Shown here one piece after another: positions 17,716 to 26,103 of a stretch of 64,000 nucleotides of DNA. The notes under the pieces are model-generated. The model had not been told where the DNA came from, made no database searches, and saw only the letters and a list, made by a program, of their open reading frames with translations. The position numbers were made by a program, and so were the translations under genes. The stretch lies in assembly GCF_038005225.1 (NCBI RefSeq), contig NZ_JBBOSU010000001.1, forward strand, positions 1,848,001-1,912,000, read 5' to 3'. This DNA is from Solibacillus sp. FSL K6-1523. Its GTDB lineage: Bacteria; Bacillota; Bacilli; Bacillales_A; Planococcaceae. Position 1 is the stretch's first letter, and each line of letters begins with the position of its first letter.

Positions 17716-18699
17716 ATGAACCATATTAAAGGAATTCACCATGTAACAGCCATTACGAGCAGTGCAGAAAAGAACTATGATTTTTTCACAAATGTTTTAG
17801 GTATGCGTTTAGTGAAAAAAACAGTGAACCAAGACGACATTCAAACGTATCATTTATTTTTCGCAGACGATAAAGGATCTGCTGGTACAGATATGACATT
17901 TTTCGATTTTCCAGGTATTCCTAAAGGGGTACATGGTACGAATGAAATATATAAAACTGCATTCCGAGTGCCTACAGATGTAGCACTTGACTACTGGGTA
18001 AAACGCTTTGATCGTTTAAGCGTTGCGCATACAGGAATTAAAACACAATTTGGCAAACAATCATTATCTTTCGTAGACTTTGATGACCAACAATATATGT
18101 TTATTTCGGATGAATTGAATAAAGGAATCGAATCGGGTACACCATGGCAAAAGGGGCCGATTCCACTTGAATTTGCGATTACAGGCTTAGGACCTGTACA
18201 CATCCGTATTGCACAATTTGACCATTTCAAAGAGGTACTTGAAAAAGTAATGATCATGCGTGAAACGGCTCAAGAAGGCTCACTTCATTTATTTGAAGTT
18301 GGAGAAGGTGGAAATGGTGCATCGGTAATTGTCGAGCATAACACGGTATTGCCTCAAGGTCGTCAAGGTTACGGTACGGTCCATCACGCTGCATTCCGAT
18401 TAGAAGATACGGCTGTATTACATGAATGGATTAATCGTTTAGAAAGTTTTGGTTTTGGTACATCTGGTTATGTAGATCGATTCTTCTTCGAGTCATTATA
18501 CGCACGTGTCGCACAAGGTATTTTATTTGAATGGGCAACGGAAGGACCAGGATTCATGGGGGATGAACCTTATGAAACAGTAGGAGAAATTTTATCATTA
18601 CCACCATTCCTAGAGTCAAAACGTGACTATATTGAGAGCGTTGTTCGCCCAATTGATACAGTGCGCTCAACGAAAGAATTCGAAAAAGAGTATGAATGA
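17716..18699 (+). CDS. VOC-family ring-cleaving dioxygenase (MhqA/MhqO-like)
   Basis: 327 aa from ATG 17716 with GGAGGGG upstream. A longer frame to 17623 runs through repeat copy A and is rejected. Two VOC modules are visible: IKGIHHVTAI with the metal His near residue 8, YGTVHHAAFRL, and the distal Glu in LFEWATEGPGF. The family cleaves hydroquinone/catechol-like rings with Fe(II). The MhqR-type operator sits directly upstream. It is the first gene of a pair with the FMN reductase. Confidence 0.9.
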   Translation: MNHIKGIHHVTAITSSAEKNYDFFTNVLGMRLVKKTVNQDDIQTYHLFFADDKGSAGTDMTFFDFPGIPKGVHGTNEIYKTAFRVPTDVALDYWVKRFDRLSVAHTGIKTQFGKQSLSFVDFDDQQYMFISDELNKGIESGTPWQKGPIPLEFAITGLGPVHIRIAQFDHFKEVLEKVMIMRETAQEGSLHLFEVGEGGNGASVIVEHNTVLPQGRQGYGTVHHAAFRLEDTAVLHEWINRLESFGFGTSGYVDRFFFESLYARVAQGILFEWATEGPGFMGDEPYETVGEILSLPPFLESKRDYIESVVRPIDTVRSTKEFEKEYE

Positions 18700-18787
18700 A
18701 AATAAACAATGTAAGGAAGACTGAACAGTGGGATTTATCAAAAATTTATTCAATAAAAAAACAACGGAAATTCAGGAGGAAAAACAA

Positions 18788-19324
18788 ATGACTAAATTAA
18801 ACATCGGTATTATTATTGGATCAACTCGACAAGGACGTGTTTCACCACAAGTAGCAAACTGGGTAAAAGAAATTGCTGATAAGCGCGGCGATGCGAACTA
18901 TACAATTATTGATATTGCAGATTATAACTTACCGTTTTTAGGTACGGCAGATGCACCAGGCGCAGCAGAATGGTCAAAAGCAGTTGGCGCACAAGACGGT
19001 TTTGTATTCATCGTACAAGAATACAATCACTCCATTACAGGCGCATTAAAAAATGCATTGGATTATTTACGTGATGAGTGGAATAATAAGGCAGCGGGTA
19101 TCGTTTCTTACGGTTCAGTAGGTGGTGCGCGTGCAGCGGAACATTTACGCGGTATTTTAGGTGAATTATTAGTGGCAGATGTTCGTGTACACCCAGCATT
19201 ATCATTATTTACAGACTTTGAAAACGGAACAGATTTCAAACCAAAAGAAGTGCAAGCAGATTCAGTAAATCAAATGTTAGATCAAGTAATTCCTTGGTCA
19301 ACAGCTTTAAAAACAATTCGCTAA
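18788..19324 (+). CDS. NADPH-dependent FMN reductase family protein
   Basis: 178 aa from ATG 18788, preceded by CAGGAGG. GTG 18728 would add 20 residues (GFIKNLFNKK...) and is a weaker alternative. Flavodoxin-like fold: IGIIIGSTRQGRVSPQVANW is the FMN phosphate loop, FVFIVQEYNHSITGALKNALD the flavin contact. It fits quinone or azo reduction. It is cotranscribed with the dioxygenase (88-bp gap), and repeat copy B starts 6 bp after its stop. Confidence 0.9.
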   Translation: MTKLNIGIIIGSTRQGRVSPQVANWVKEIADKRGDANYTIIDIADYNLPFLGTADAPGAAEWSKAVGAQDGFVFIVQEYNHSITGALKNALDYLRDEWNNKAAGIVSYGSVGGARAAEHLRGILGELLVADVRVHPALSLFTDFENGTDFKPKEVQADSVNQMLDQVIPWSTALKTIR

Positions 19325-19330
19325 TAACAA

Positions 19331-19435
19331 AATCAATTACGCCTTGGCGTAATTGTGTCCAGATTTTTTCGAGTTCGCTCGAAAAACACCTTTAAAAAAT
19401 CTGTGACATCCGCCGGGGCTTAACTTGATTCAGCT
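19331..19435 (-). repeat. 105-bp dispersed repeat, copy B (inverted)
   Basis: The reverse complement matches copy A at 17566-17671. The hairpins GCCTTGGCG/ATTACGCC and CGAGTTCGCTCG are conserved. The two copies face each other around the dioxygenase-reductase pair. The remainder of the intergene (19436-19519) includes CCTCC..GGAGGG, another short hairpin. Confidence 0.85.
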
Positions 19436-19519
19436 AGGGTTTGAATCGCCACTGAATAGAATTGTATATTTGGTATTCATCCTCCACATATAGAAGGAGG
19501 GACCTCTGCTGAATTAAGT

Positions 19520-19552
19520 TAAGAAGCCATTTGATCATCAAATGGCTTCTTA
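19520..19552. terminator. Strong hairpin, probable terminator
   Basis: A perfect 16-bp stem (TAAGAAGCCATTTGAT and its complement) around a single C. The 3' tail is only mildly T-rich (TTCTTA), so it may instead affect mRNA stability of the following gene. Confidence 0.6.
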
Positions 19553-19581
19553 CTCATAATAGATGATTGGGGTTATGTAAA

Positions 19582-20184
19582 ATGCAACATATTTATAAAG
19601 AGGGAAATAAAGAAAAACCGGTATTGTTCTTACTTCATGGAACAGGTGGAGATGAAAATAGTTTGCTAGCTTTAGCGGAAATTGTTGATGCTGAAGCGGC
19701 TGTATTAAGTGTGCGCGGTAATGTTTTAGAAAATGGGATGCCACGATTTTTCCGTCGTTTAACTGAAGGTGTTTTTGATATGGAGGATTTAGCTTTCCGT
19801 ACGAAAGAACTCCATGAATTTCTGAATGACGCAGCGATACAATACGGCTTTGATCGTCAAAATGTTGTAGCGATTGGTTATTCTAACGGGGCGAATATTG
19901 CAGCGAATTTATTATTTAACTATGAAAATACGTTAAAGGGTGCGATTTTACATCATCCTATGGTTCCAAATCGTGATGCGAAATTGCCAAGTCAAACAGG
20001 TACGAAAGTGTTTATTGCGGCTGGCGTGAATGATCCACTTTGTACAAAAGAAGAAGCAATGGATTTAGAAAAATTCTTAACGGATGCGGGTGCCGATGTG
20101 ACACTAGAGTGGGAAACAAATGGCCATCAATTAACGATGAATGAAGTGCAAAAAGCAAAGGTTTGGTATGAAGCAAATTATTAA
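19582..20184 (+). CDS. Alpha/beta hydrolase, carboxylesterase/phospholipase type (MhqD-like)
   Basis: 200 aa from ATG 19582 (GGGG 9 nt upstream). LFLLHGTGGDENSLLALAEI gives the oxyanion HGTGG motif, AIGYSNGANIAANLL the nucleophile elbow GYSNG, GVNDPLC the Asp, and NGHQLT the catalytic His. MhqD of the B. subtilis quinone regulon is of this family, which fits the neighbouring mhqR cluster. No operator is seen directly in front. Confidence 0.88.
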   Translation: MQHIYKEGNKEKPVLFLLHGTGGDENSLLALAEIVDAEAAVLSVRGNVLENGMPRFFRRLTEGVFDMEDLAFRTKELHEFLNDAAIQYGFDRQNVVAIGYSNGANIAANLLFNYENTLKGAILHHPMVPNRDAKLPSQTGTKVFIAAGVNDPLCTKEEAMDLEKFLTDAGADVTLEWETNGHQLTMNEVQKAKVWYEANY

Positions 20185-20288
20185 TAGTTTGTATGGATGA
20201 TAGATTCATAATGGATTTCTTAAAACTGTTTTGGTGTAACAATCAAAATAGTTTTTTGCGTTTCGTAAGACTTTTTCGGGTTGGAAAC

Positions 20289-20357
20289 GGATAAAAAGCG
20301 GAAAGTGACGGATAAAAGTTAAAAAGTGTTGGATAAAACTCGAAAAGTGACGGATAG
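20289..20357 (+). repeat. Three tandem 21-bp repeats
   Basis: Units at 20289-20309, 20310-20330 and 20331-20351 all begin GGATAAAA and end AAAGTGAC/AAGTGTT, followed by a truncated GGATAG. Exact 21-bp period. The surrounding 20185-20450 gap shows no gene. Confidence 0.8.
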
Positions 20358-20450
20358 AGCCATCCAGTTCAGCAGATAGACTGCGATAACTTATTTAGAT
20401 TAATCTAATCCTTTCATAATGTGTATAAATCCATCATAATTTTGTACAAG

Positions 20451-20480
20451 TTGTGTCTTTCTGAAAAAAACATTTATAAT
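20451..20480 (+). promoter_or_regulatory. Promoter of the FtsZ-like gene
   Basis: TTGTGT, an 18-bp spacer and TATAAT, 21 bp ahead of the start codon. Confidence 0.6.
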
Positions 20481-20501
20481 AGGGAAAAGGGAGGCGAATT
20501 T

Positions 20502-21179
20502 ATGGAAAAACAGGCATTGATCCTATTTGGCTCAGCGGGTATTAACATTGCTGAATATTATCGACAGCAATTTACGCGGCCAATTCCAATCGTTCTTTTT
20601 GAAACACATAAAACGGACTATCAAGCAGAGCGTGGAGCAAAAATTATTGAGGCTGCAATACACTGGAAAAATGAACAAAAGAGCACGCACGTAATCGAAA
20701 GTGCGGCCGAATTAACAGCAAATTATTTCCAAAACATCCCGGATTATATGCATGGTGAAAAAGGGGAAATGCTGTTCTTTACAACGGCGGAAGAACAATT
20801 TGGCAATAGTAATTTTGAAAAAACATTAATGCGCGCGGAATTATATGAACAAGAAATGAAACAAATTTTAAAAAATTATAAATCCATTGTCATCATTGCT
20901 TGTTTAGGTGGGGCGGTTAGTTCAGCAGTTGCGCCGTATGTGGCAAATCTAGCGCATAAGCTTCATATAGACACAAAGGTTATCGCAACGATGCCCGCAA
21001 AATTTGAAGGCAAAAAGCGTTTAGCTCAAGCACAAAGAGGGCTAGACTTATTGCATAAAAATGGTCCGGTTACACAAGTGAAAATTGATCCTGAAAGCGA
21101 GGATTTAATTCGCTATTTTAAAATGAAAGATGAAGCGATTGTTAATGCAATTGAGAAATTATTACGAAATGAACAATAG
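20502..21179 (+). CDS. Divergent FtsZ/tubulin-like protein
   Basis: 225 aa from ATG 20502 (GGGAGG upstream). Residues 127-178 align by eye with the FtsZ core: IACLGGAVSSAVAPYVANLA replaces the FtsZ GGGTGTG signature region, and KVIATMPAKFEGKKRLAQAQ matches the following VTRPFxFEGRKRxxQA strand-helix. The tubulin signature is degraded (LGGAVSSAVAP), and the N-terminal nucleotide loop is FGSAGINIAEYY. GTP binding or hydrolysis is therefore doubtful. True FtsZ is about 380 aa; this lacks the C-terminal domain and tail. It lies 15 bp ahead of rnz and is probably cotranscribed. Confidence 0.7.
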   Translation: MEKQALILFGSAGINIAEYYRQQFTRPIPIVLFETHKTDYQAERGAKIIEAAIHWKNEQKSTHVIESAAELTANYFQNIPDYMHGEKGEMLFFTTAEEQFGNSNFEKTLMRAELYEQEMKQILKNYKSIVIIACLGGAVSSAVAPYVANLAHKLHIDTKVIATMPAKFEGKKRLAQAQRGLDLLHKNGPVTQVKIDPESEDLIRYFKMKDEAIVNAIEKLLRNEQ

Positions 21180-21194
21180 GTTGGAGTGAATAGA

Positions 21195-22136
21195 ATGCAA
21201 CTGCATTTTTTAGGAACGGGCGCAGGAATGCCCTCAAAGGATCGAAATACGAGTGCGATGGCCCTAAAATTACTAGAGGAACGCGGCTCGATTTGGTTGT
21301 TCGATTGCGGGGAGGCCACACAGCATCAAATACTCCATACGACGATTAAGCCGCGAAAAGTGGATAAAGTATTTATTACCCATTTGCACGGGGATCATAT
21401 ATTTGGCTTACCAGGTTTTATTAGCTCACGTTCATTTTTAGGTGGGGAAGAGCCACTTACGATTTATGGACCTAAAGGCTTGAAGGAATGGCTCGAGCAA
21501 ACATTAAAGCTGACAAAAACACATTTGACTTATGAATTACATATTGAAGAGGTGGAAGAGGGCATTGTTTTTGAAGATGCGCAATTTATCGTAAAAGCGA
21601 TGCCTCTGGAGCATGTCATTGAATGTTTCGGTTATCGGATTGAGCAAAAGCCATTAGCTGGTGAGTTATTGATCGATAAAGCGATTGCATTAGGCGTGCC
21701 AAAAGGACCGTTACTTGGACAATTAAAAGCGGGAAATGATGTTGAGTTGGAAAATGGGACGGTTGTGCATAGCACGGATGTTACGTCATCGCCGCAAAAT
21801 GGTATTACTGTGGCAATTTTAGGGGATACAAAGTATTGTGAAAATGCGAAAGTTCTTGCTCATGAAGCGAATATTGTCGTTCATGAAGCGACATTTGATC
21901 ATGCAACTATTCATTTAGCTGCACAATATGGCCATTCGACAAATACTGAGGCTGCTCAAATCGCGAAAGAGGCGAATGCACAAGCCCTTATTTTAAACCA
22001 TATTAGTGCACGCTTTTTAGAGAAGGATTTAGCTCGATTTTTAAAAGAAGCACAGAATGTATTCCCCAATACGTTCATCGCGCATGACCAACAGCAAGTA
22101 GATTGGAAGCAAAATGAAGTGATCGTGAAAAAGTAG
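21195..22136 (+). CDS. rnz: Ribonuclease Z
   Basis: 313 aa from ATG 21195; GTG 21186 overlaps the GGAG ribosome site. The metallo-beta-lactamase motif HLHGDH is at residues 63-68, with further ligands in PLEHVIECFGYR, GDTKYC, HEATFDH and the HxST motif (GHSTNTEAA), and RNase Z hallmarks (LGTGAGMPSKDRNTSA). It removes 3' trailers from tRNA precursors lacking encoded CCA, as does the tRNA-Val gene at 39900. Confidence 0.95.
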   Translation: MQLHFLGTGAGMPSKDRNTSAMALKLLEERGSIWLFDCGEATQHQILHTTIKPRKVDKVFITHLHGDHIFGLPGFISSRSFLGGEEPLTIYGPKGLKEWLEQTLKLTKTHLTYELHIEEVEEGIVFEDAQFIVKAMPLEHVIECFGYRIEQKPLAGELLIDKAIALGVPKGPLLGQLKAGNDVELENGTVVHSTDVTSSPQNGITVAILGDTKYCENAKVLAHEANIVVHEATFDHATIHLAAQYGHSTNTEAAQIAKEANAQALILNHISARFLEKDLARFLKEAQNVFPNTFIAHDQQQVDWKQNEVIVKK

Positions 22137-22238
22137 CGATTGAAGATGGTGGATGATTCTATTTTGCAAGAATCTTTAGAAAAACATAGTAAATGATAGC
22201 ATAATTCCGTTATAATAGAGAAAAGGGGGATGTATGTT

Positions 22239-22469
22239 ATGCAACAACCAACAATTTCACCAAAATTTCTTCGTTTACTCGTCATCTTTCCAAATGTGAT
22301 GAGCTATATTTTACTATTCGGTGTTGTCGTATTCATTCGAACGAACTTAGCTGAGTTAAAAGCAACGGACTCGTTAACAATGTGGCTTATTATTGCTGCG
22401 ATACTTGGACCGATTTCAATTTATACAACATTCAGCATCGCCAAACGAATTAAAGCAGGCGTATTATAA
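22239..22469 (+). CDS. Small membrane protein
   Basis: 76 aa from ATG 22239 (GGGGG 9 nt upstream). Two hydrophobic helices (VMSYILLFGVVVFI and MWLIIAAILGPISIYTTF) are separated by a charged loop. TATAAT at 22211-22216 is a likely -10. No recognised family. Confidence 0.75.
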   Translation: MQQPTISPKFLRLLVIFPNVMSYILLFGVVVFIRTNLAELKATDSLTMWLIIAAILGPISIYTTFSIAKRIKAGVL

Positions 22470-22496
22470 TACATATTCGTTTGGAACGAATGCATA

Positions 22497-22545
22497 AAGG
22501 GGTCCCGTGTAAGATTTTTTTCATACATAGGATTCCTTTTGTTTT
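22497..22545 (+). terminator. Intrinsic terminator
   Basis: AAGGGGTCC pairs with GGATTCCTT (two G-T pairs), with inner TGTA/TACA, and is followed by TTTTGTTTT. Confidence 0.7.
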
Positions 22546-22568
22546 CAAATAACTAAATTTTATCATTC

Positions 22569-22772
22569 CTACAAATTAATATTAAGAGACTTTAATACGT
22601 TATCTACAAATTCTGCACTGCCATCTTGGAACATAAACAATGAGAAAGCAATCATACAAACGCCTAATAACAAAGTCGTTAATCTTTTGAAAATATTGAT
22701 TGGTCGTTTTATAAGTGCCCTAATTATTAAAAAGAGGCCTATAAATAATAGTAGAAAGTACCAAAAACCCAA
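22569..22772 (-). CDS. Small membrane protein
   Basis: 67 aa from TTG 22772 with GGGG 8 nt upstream. FWYFLLLFIGLFLIIRALI and TTLLLGVCMIAFSLFMF form two helices, with a basic loop between. No family recognised. The following 256 bp to the next gene hold nothing obvious. Confidence 0.65.
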   Translation of the reverse strand: MGFWYFLLLFIGLFLIIRALIKRPINIFKRLTTLLLGVCMIAFSLFMFQDGSAEFVDNVLKSLNINL

Positions 22773-23028
22773 TAATATCGCCCCTTTCTATTCTTTGTTA
22801 TTAACGACGACTAAATCATCCAAATGGTTTCTTAATAGTTAGAAAATTATGTGTTGATTGTGCTTATTAATCGGGTGTACTATTCTAACTACTTACTTTA
22901 CAATCGAAAGAGTTGGAGAACCGAGTTTTGTTATTTAACACTAATTCGGTAACGTTTTTCTGAATAGATATAAATCAATAGCAGTTATATATACTCCCCC
23001 ATTAATCATTTTAATAATCGATTTAAAA

Positions 23029-23802
23029 TCAAATCAATTTATACTTCTTTAAAGCCCACTCAATCCCGTCTTCATTAGAATCTTTCGTAACAAAATTAGC
23101 AATGGACTTTAATCGTTTATTTGCATTTCCCATCGCAATACTTAAGTCTACAAATTCTAACATGTCAATGTCATTCTCTCCATCACCAAAAGCGATTGCC
23201 TCTTCCTTAGTCATTCCGAAATAATTTAGCACTTTTTTGATTGCCACAGACTTTGAAACCTCTTCTTCAAGTACATTCACAATATAGGGATGCCAACGTT
23301 TGAACTGGATTTCAGGGAACTTTTTCTTGTACTTTTCAATTTCTTTTTCATCAACAAACAAACAGAGTAAATACGTCTCGGACAGATGTGCTTCCGTATT
23401 AATAGGTGGAAATTCCTCCAACCTCAATGTTTCATAAAGCGCCAGCTGTACTTTAGGATTTCGCACCTCATTTATATGTAAAGTATCCGAATAAAAAGTA
23501 AGTGCATGTTGTTGTTCGGCAGCAAATTTGTTAAACGTATGAACGGTTTCGCAAGGTAATACAATTTTATGTATGCACACTCCTTGATGTGTAACATAGG
23601 CACCATTAGCAGTAATAAATGTTTCTACCCCCAGTTCGGCAATTTCTTCACACATTGATAAAGGTCTACCCGTTGCTGCTACCACTTTAAATCCATTGTA
23701 TAACAGCTTTTTAATTGCTATTTTTGTGCTTTGTGGAATCGTGCCGTCTTTATAATTTGTAATGGTACCATCTACGTCAAAAAATATGATTTTATACTTC
23801 AC
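23029..23802 (-). CDS. HAD-superfamily Cof-type phosphatase
   Basis: 257 aa. Motif I FFDVDGTI (nucleophile Asp near residue 9), motif II VVAATGR, a C2-type cap, and motif IV FGDGENDIDML place it in the Cof/YkrA-like sugar-phosphate or pyridoxal/FMN phosphatases. Cytosolic; substrate unknown. It is transcribed away from the DinB-family gene, with promoters presumably in the 67-bp gap. Confidence 0.92.
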   Translation of the reverse strand: MKYKIIFFDVDGTITNYKDGTIPQSTKIAIKKLLYNGFKVVAATGRPLSMCEEIAELGVETFITANGAYVTHQGVCIHKIVLPCETVHTFNKFAAEQQHALTFYSDTLHINEVRNPKVQLALYETLRLEEFPPINTEAHLSETYLLCLFVDEKEIEKYKKKFPEIQFKRWHPYIVNVLEEEVSKSVAIKKVLNYFGMTKEEAIAFGDGENDIDMLEFVDLSIAMGNANKRLKSIANFVTKDSNEDGIEWALKKYKLI

Positions 23803-23869
23803 CTTACCACCCCTAATAAGTTATACTTTTCTTTATATTCCATATTATTCTAATCCAATGAGGTGAAAA

Positions 23870-24340
23870 ATGTTATCTTTATTTTATTATAATTGGCAAG
23901 TACGTGAAGATTGGCTGAATTGGTGTCAAACAATATCTAAAGAAGAATTTCACAAAGAACGTATAGGTGGAATGAAAAGTATTCGAGAAACATTCATACA
24001 TATAATCGATTGTGAGCTACTGTGGCTAAATTCAATAGTTGAAAATAAGATAATTTTTGAAAATCGAAATACAATTAACAATTTACATGATATAAAAGCA
24101 TATGCTGCTTTTGTTAAATCTCATACTGAATGTTTCCTTCAACAATTTCCTTCAGGATATGCAAATAAAATTATTGAAGTAAAACGTCGGGATGGTACTC
24201 TTTTACACTTTACTCAAAAAAAGATCTTATCTCATATGATTACACATGAAATTCATCACATTGGGCAATTATCTGTTTGGGCTAGAGAGTTACAGCTTAA
24301 ACCTATTTCATCTGATTTGATTATAAGAAATTATGATTAG
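23870..24340 (+). CDS. DinB-family metal-dependent protein (YfiT/DinB four-helix bundle)
   Basis: 156 aa. The three metal His are visible: one in TFIHIIDCELLWLN and two in MITHEIHHIGQLSVWAREL. This DinB family is unrelated to DNA polymerase IV. Members include bacillithiol-S-transferase-like enzymes, so thiol conjugation is possible but not shown. The start follows GAGGTG. Confidence 0.88.
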   Translation: MLSLFYYNWQVREDWLNWCQTISKEEFHKERIGGMKSIRETFIHIIDCELLWLNSIVENKIIFENRNTINNLHDIKAYAAFVKSHTECFLQQFPSGYANKIIEVKRRDGTLLHFTQKKILSHMITHEIHHIGQLSVWARELQLKPISSDLIIRNYD

Positions 24341-24446
24341 TGCTGTAGATATTTTGATTTGCGCTAATATTGTTTATGCATCGGGTACATTGATTATCTT
24401 TTTGTCCCCGAAAAAATATTAATTGTATAAGGTGGTTGGAGGTCTT

Positions 24447-24833
24447 ATGAAAAAGGTGATTTTTGTAATTTGTATTATTGCTGTTATAGGTATAGCTGCT
24501 GTTTTATTAGGAAATCGAGCGAGTCAAGATACAGTTTTAGCGAATGAAATTGACAACCTCTTAGAACAAGGAGAAACGCAAATTGATTTAACAGAGGTAA
24601 CTGATTTCAAATGGAAGGCGGTCAGTCTATTTGGGCCTTATACAACAGACGAAGTGATTGAAGAATCAATGGGTATAAACTTTAAAGGGAATAATGGTGG
24701 AATTGATATGCTAGATGACCGTTTTTTATTGGTATTTGCGAATAAAAAACATGCAGTCAAAACCGTTGTACTTTCAAGGAAACACGGTACTTACACCATA
24801 AAAGATAATAAATTTTTAGTTGTTGACCGATAA
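24447..24833 (+). CDS. Membrane-anchored hypothetical protein
   Basis: 128 aa from ATG 24447 (GGAGG 4 nt upstream). One N-terminal signal anchor (KKVIFVICIIAVIGIAAVLLG) is followed by a soluble extracytoplasmic domain with the recurring pattern VTDFKWKAVSLFGPYTTDEVIEES, seen in short Bacillus exported proteins. No named family recognised. Confidence 0.75.
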   Translation: MKKVIFVICIIAVIGIAAVLLGNRASQDTVLANEIDNLLEQGETQIDLTEVTDFKWKAVSLFGPYTTDEVIEESMGINFKGNNGGIDMLDDRFLLVFANKKHAVKTVVLSRKHGTYTIKDNKFLVVDR

Positions 24834-24908
24834 TTTTATGTTAAGGATTTAATATTCAATTCATTAAACTATCGAGATAGATTAAATATTGTAAAGGAAG
24901 TGAATTTT

Positions 24909-25052
24909 ATTAAAAGAGACGAGAGAGGTAGAGAGAAAGATCTGCCTTGGATTCCGGAAAAGAACATGGCAACTGGATTTACTTTTAAAGGATTTTTTAT
25001 ACTCATAATCCTTATAATTATTGGAAGCCTTATAAAATATATATTTTTTTAA
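24909..25052 (+). CDS. Small membrane protein, possibly ATT-initiated
   Basis: The open frame reads KRDERGREKDLPWIPEKNMA and then a single helix (GFFILIILIIIGSLIKYIFF), 47 aa from ATT 24909. AAAGGAAGTG sits about 7 nt before this ATT. The in-frame GTG at 24900 lies inside that ribosome site, so ATT is the better-placed start. It is alone in the 24834-25268 gap. The start is uncertain but the codon pattern and helix look genuine. Confidence 0.45.
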   Translation: MKRDERGREKDLPWIPEKNMATGFTFKGFFILIILIIIGSLIKYIFF

Positions 25053-25268
25053 ACCCTACAAAACTTTAATATCTATCATTTAGCTTCGTTTGTATTTTTT
25101 GTGCATTCTGTACAACCAACCGGCCACTATTAGGATAAATCAAAACTCTAAATTCCACTTTAATAACAGCCCAATTGTAGAAAAGTTCTTCATTCTAAAG
25201 TCCAATTTTATCCTTTTAGATAATACGGTAACTTTTTATTAAAAGAATGACTAAGGGAGATAAAGCTG

Positions 25269-25946
25269 ATGGATATCATCAATGCAAAGTTGAAAACAGA
25301 AAAACTGAAAGAGATGAAGGAATTTTATGAACAAATTTTAGGCTTTTCCATAGAGAACGAAACGTCAAATAGTTTTCGAATTACGTTAGGTAAGAGTTCA
25401 ATTGAATTTAATGATCAAGAGGTAATTGGAATGCCTTATTACCATTTTGCATGCGACATTCCTTCGAATCAATTTGAAGAGGCAAAAAATTGGATTAAAA
25501 ATAAAACGAATCTTTTAACTGAAGATGGAACAGACGAAATTTATTTTGCTTTTTCCGTTGCCAAATCATTTTATTTTGAAGATCCTTCAGGTAATATTAT
25601 TGAATTTATTGCGAGATTAGAAGACAATCCGCCAAGTAATCATCCATTTTCTATAGACAGCATTCAAAAACTTTCAGAAATGAGTTTAATCGTGCCGGAT
25701 AAAATGGCTGTTGCAAATCAAATGATAAACAATCATATTGTAGAGCGCGGTGATTCAGAAATTATGAGCACGTCTCTGTCTTTTATGAGTGATAAAAAGA
25801 CAAAGGTATATTTATTATTAGCCGGACCTAATAGAAGGTGGTTGTTTTCTAATAAGGTTTCTAAAGTTTTTCCGATAGAAATTACGTTAGATTCAGGCAC
25901 TGTATTAGGTGTAAATGATAAAGGTGAGTTTTATATTAATAATTAA
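25269..25946 (+). CDS. VOC-family protein, two-module
   Basis: 225 aa. The first module (INAKLKTEKLKEMKEFYEQILGF...FYFEDPSGNIIEFIARL) is a clear glyoxalase/dioxygenase fold with DPSGNxIEF. A second, more divergent half (SEMSLIVPDKMAVANQMINN) follows, as in CatE-like proteins, but its end lacks an obvious metal Glu. Function unknown. AAGGGAG precedes the ATG. Confidence 0.85.
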   Translation: MDIINAKLKTEKLKEMKEFYEQILGFSIENETSNSFRITLGKSSIEFNDQEVIGMPYYHFACDIPSNQFEEAKNWIKNKTNLLTEDGTDEIYFAFSVAKSFYFEDPSGNIIEFIARLEDNPPSNHPFSIDSIQKLSEMSLIVPDKMAVANQMINNHIVERGDSEIMSTSLSFMSDKKTKVYLLLAGPNRRWLFSNKVSKVFPIEITLDSGTVLGVNDKGEFYINN

Positions 25947-26103
25947 ATGGGCGTTCTTCTAGAAAGAGCCCGTTCACTTTATAAAGTGAGTGAAAAAATA
26001 GCTACGGAAGTATTTGTAGTAAGGTCAGATGTAGAGTGAGCTTGAAATATAGATAATTTTGCAACAACTCTAAAAGGTAAAAAGTAGTGAGAGGAGAATT
26101 AAT

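Noticed and set aside
20289..20357. Possible CRISPR array
   Set aside because: Contiguous 21-bp units without unique spacers and no cas genes; a simple tandem repeat.
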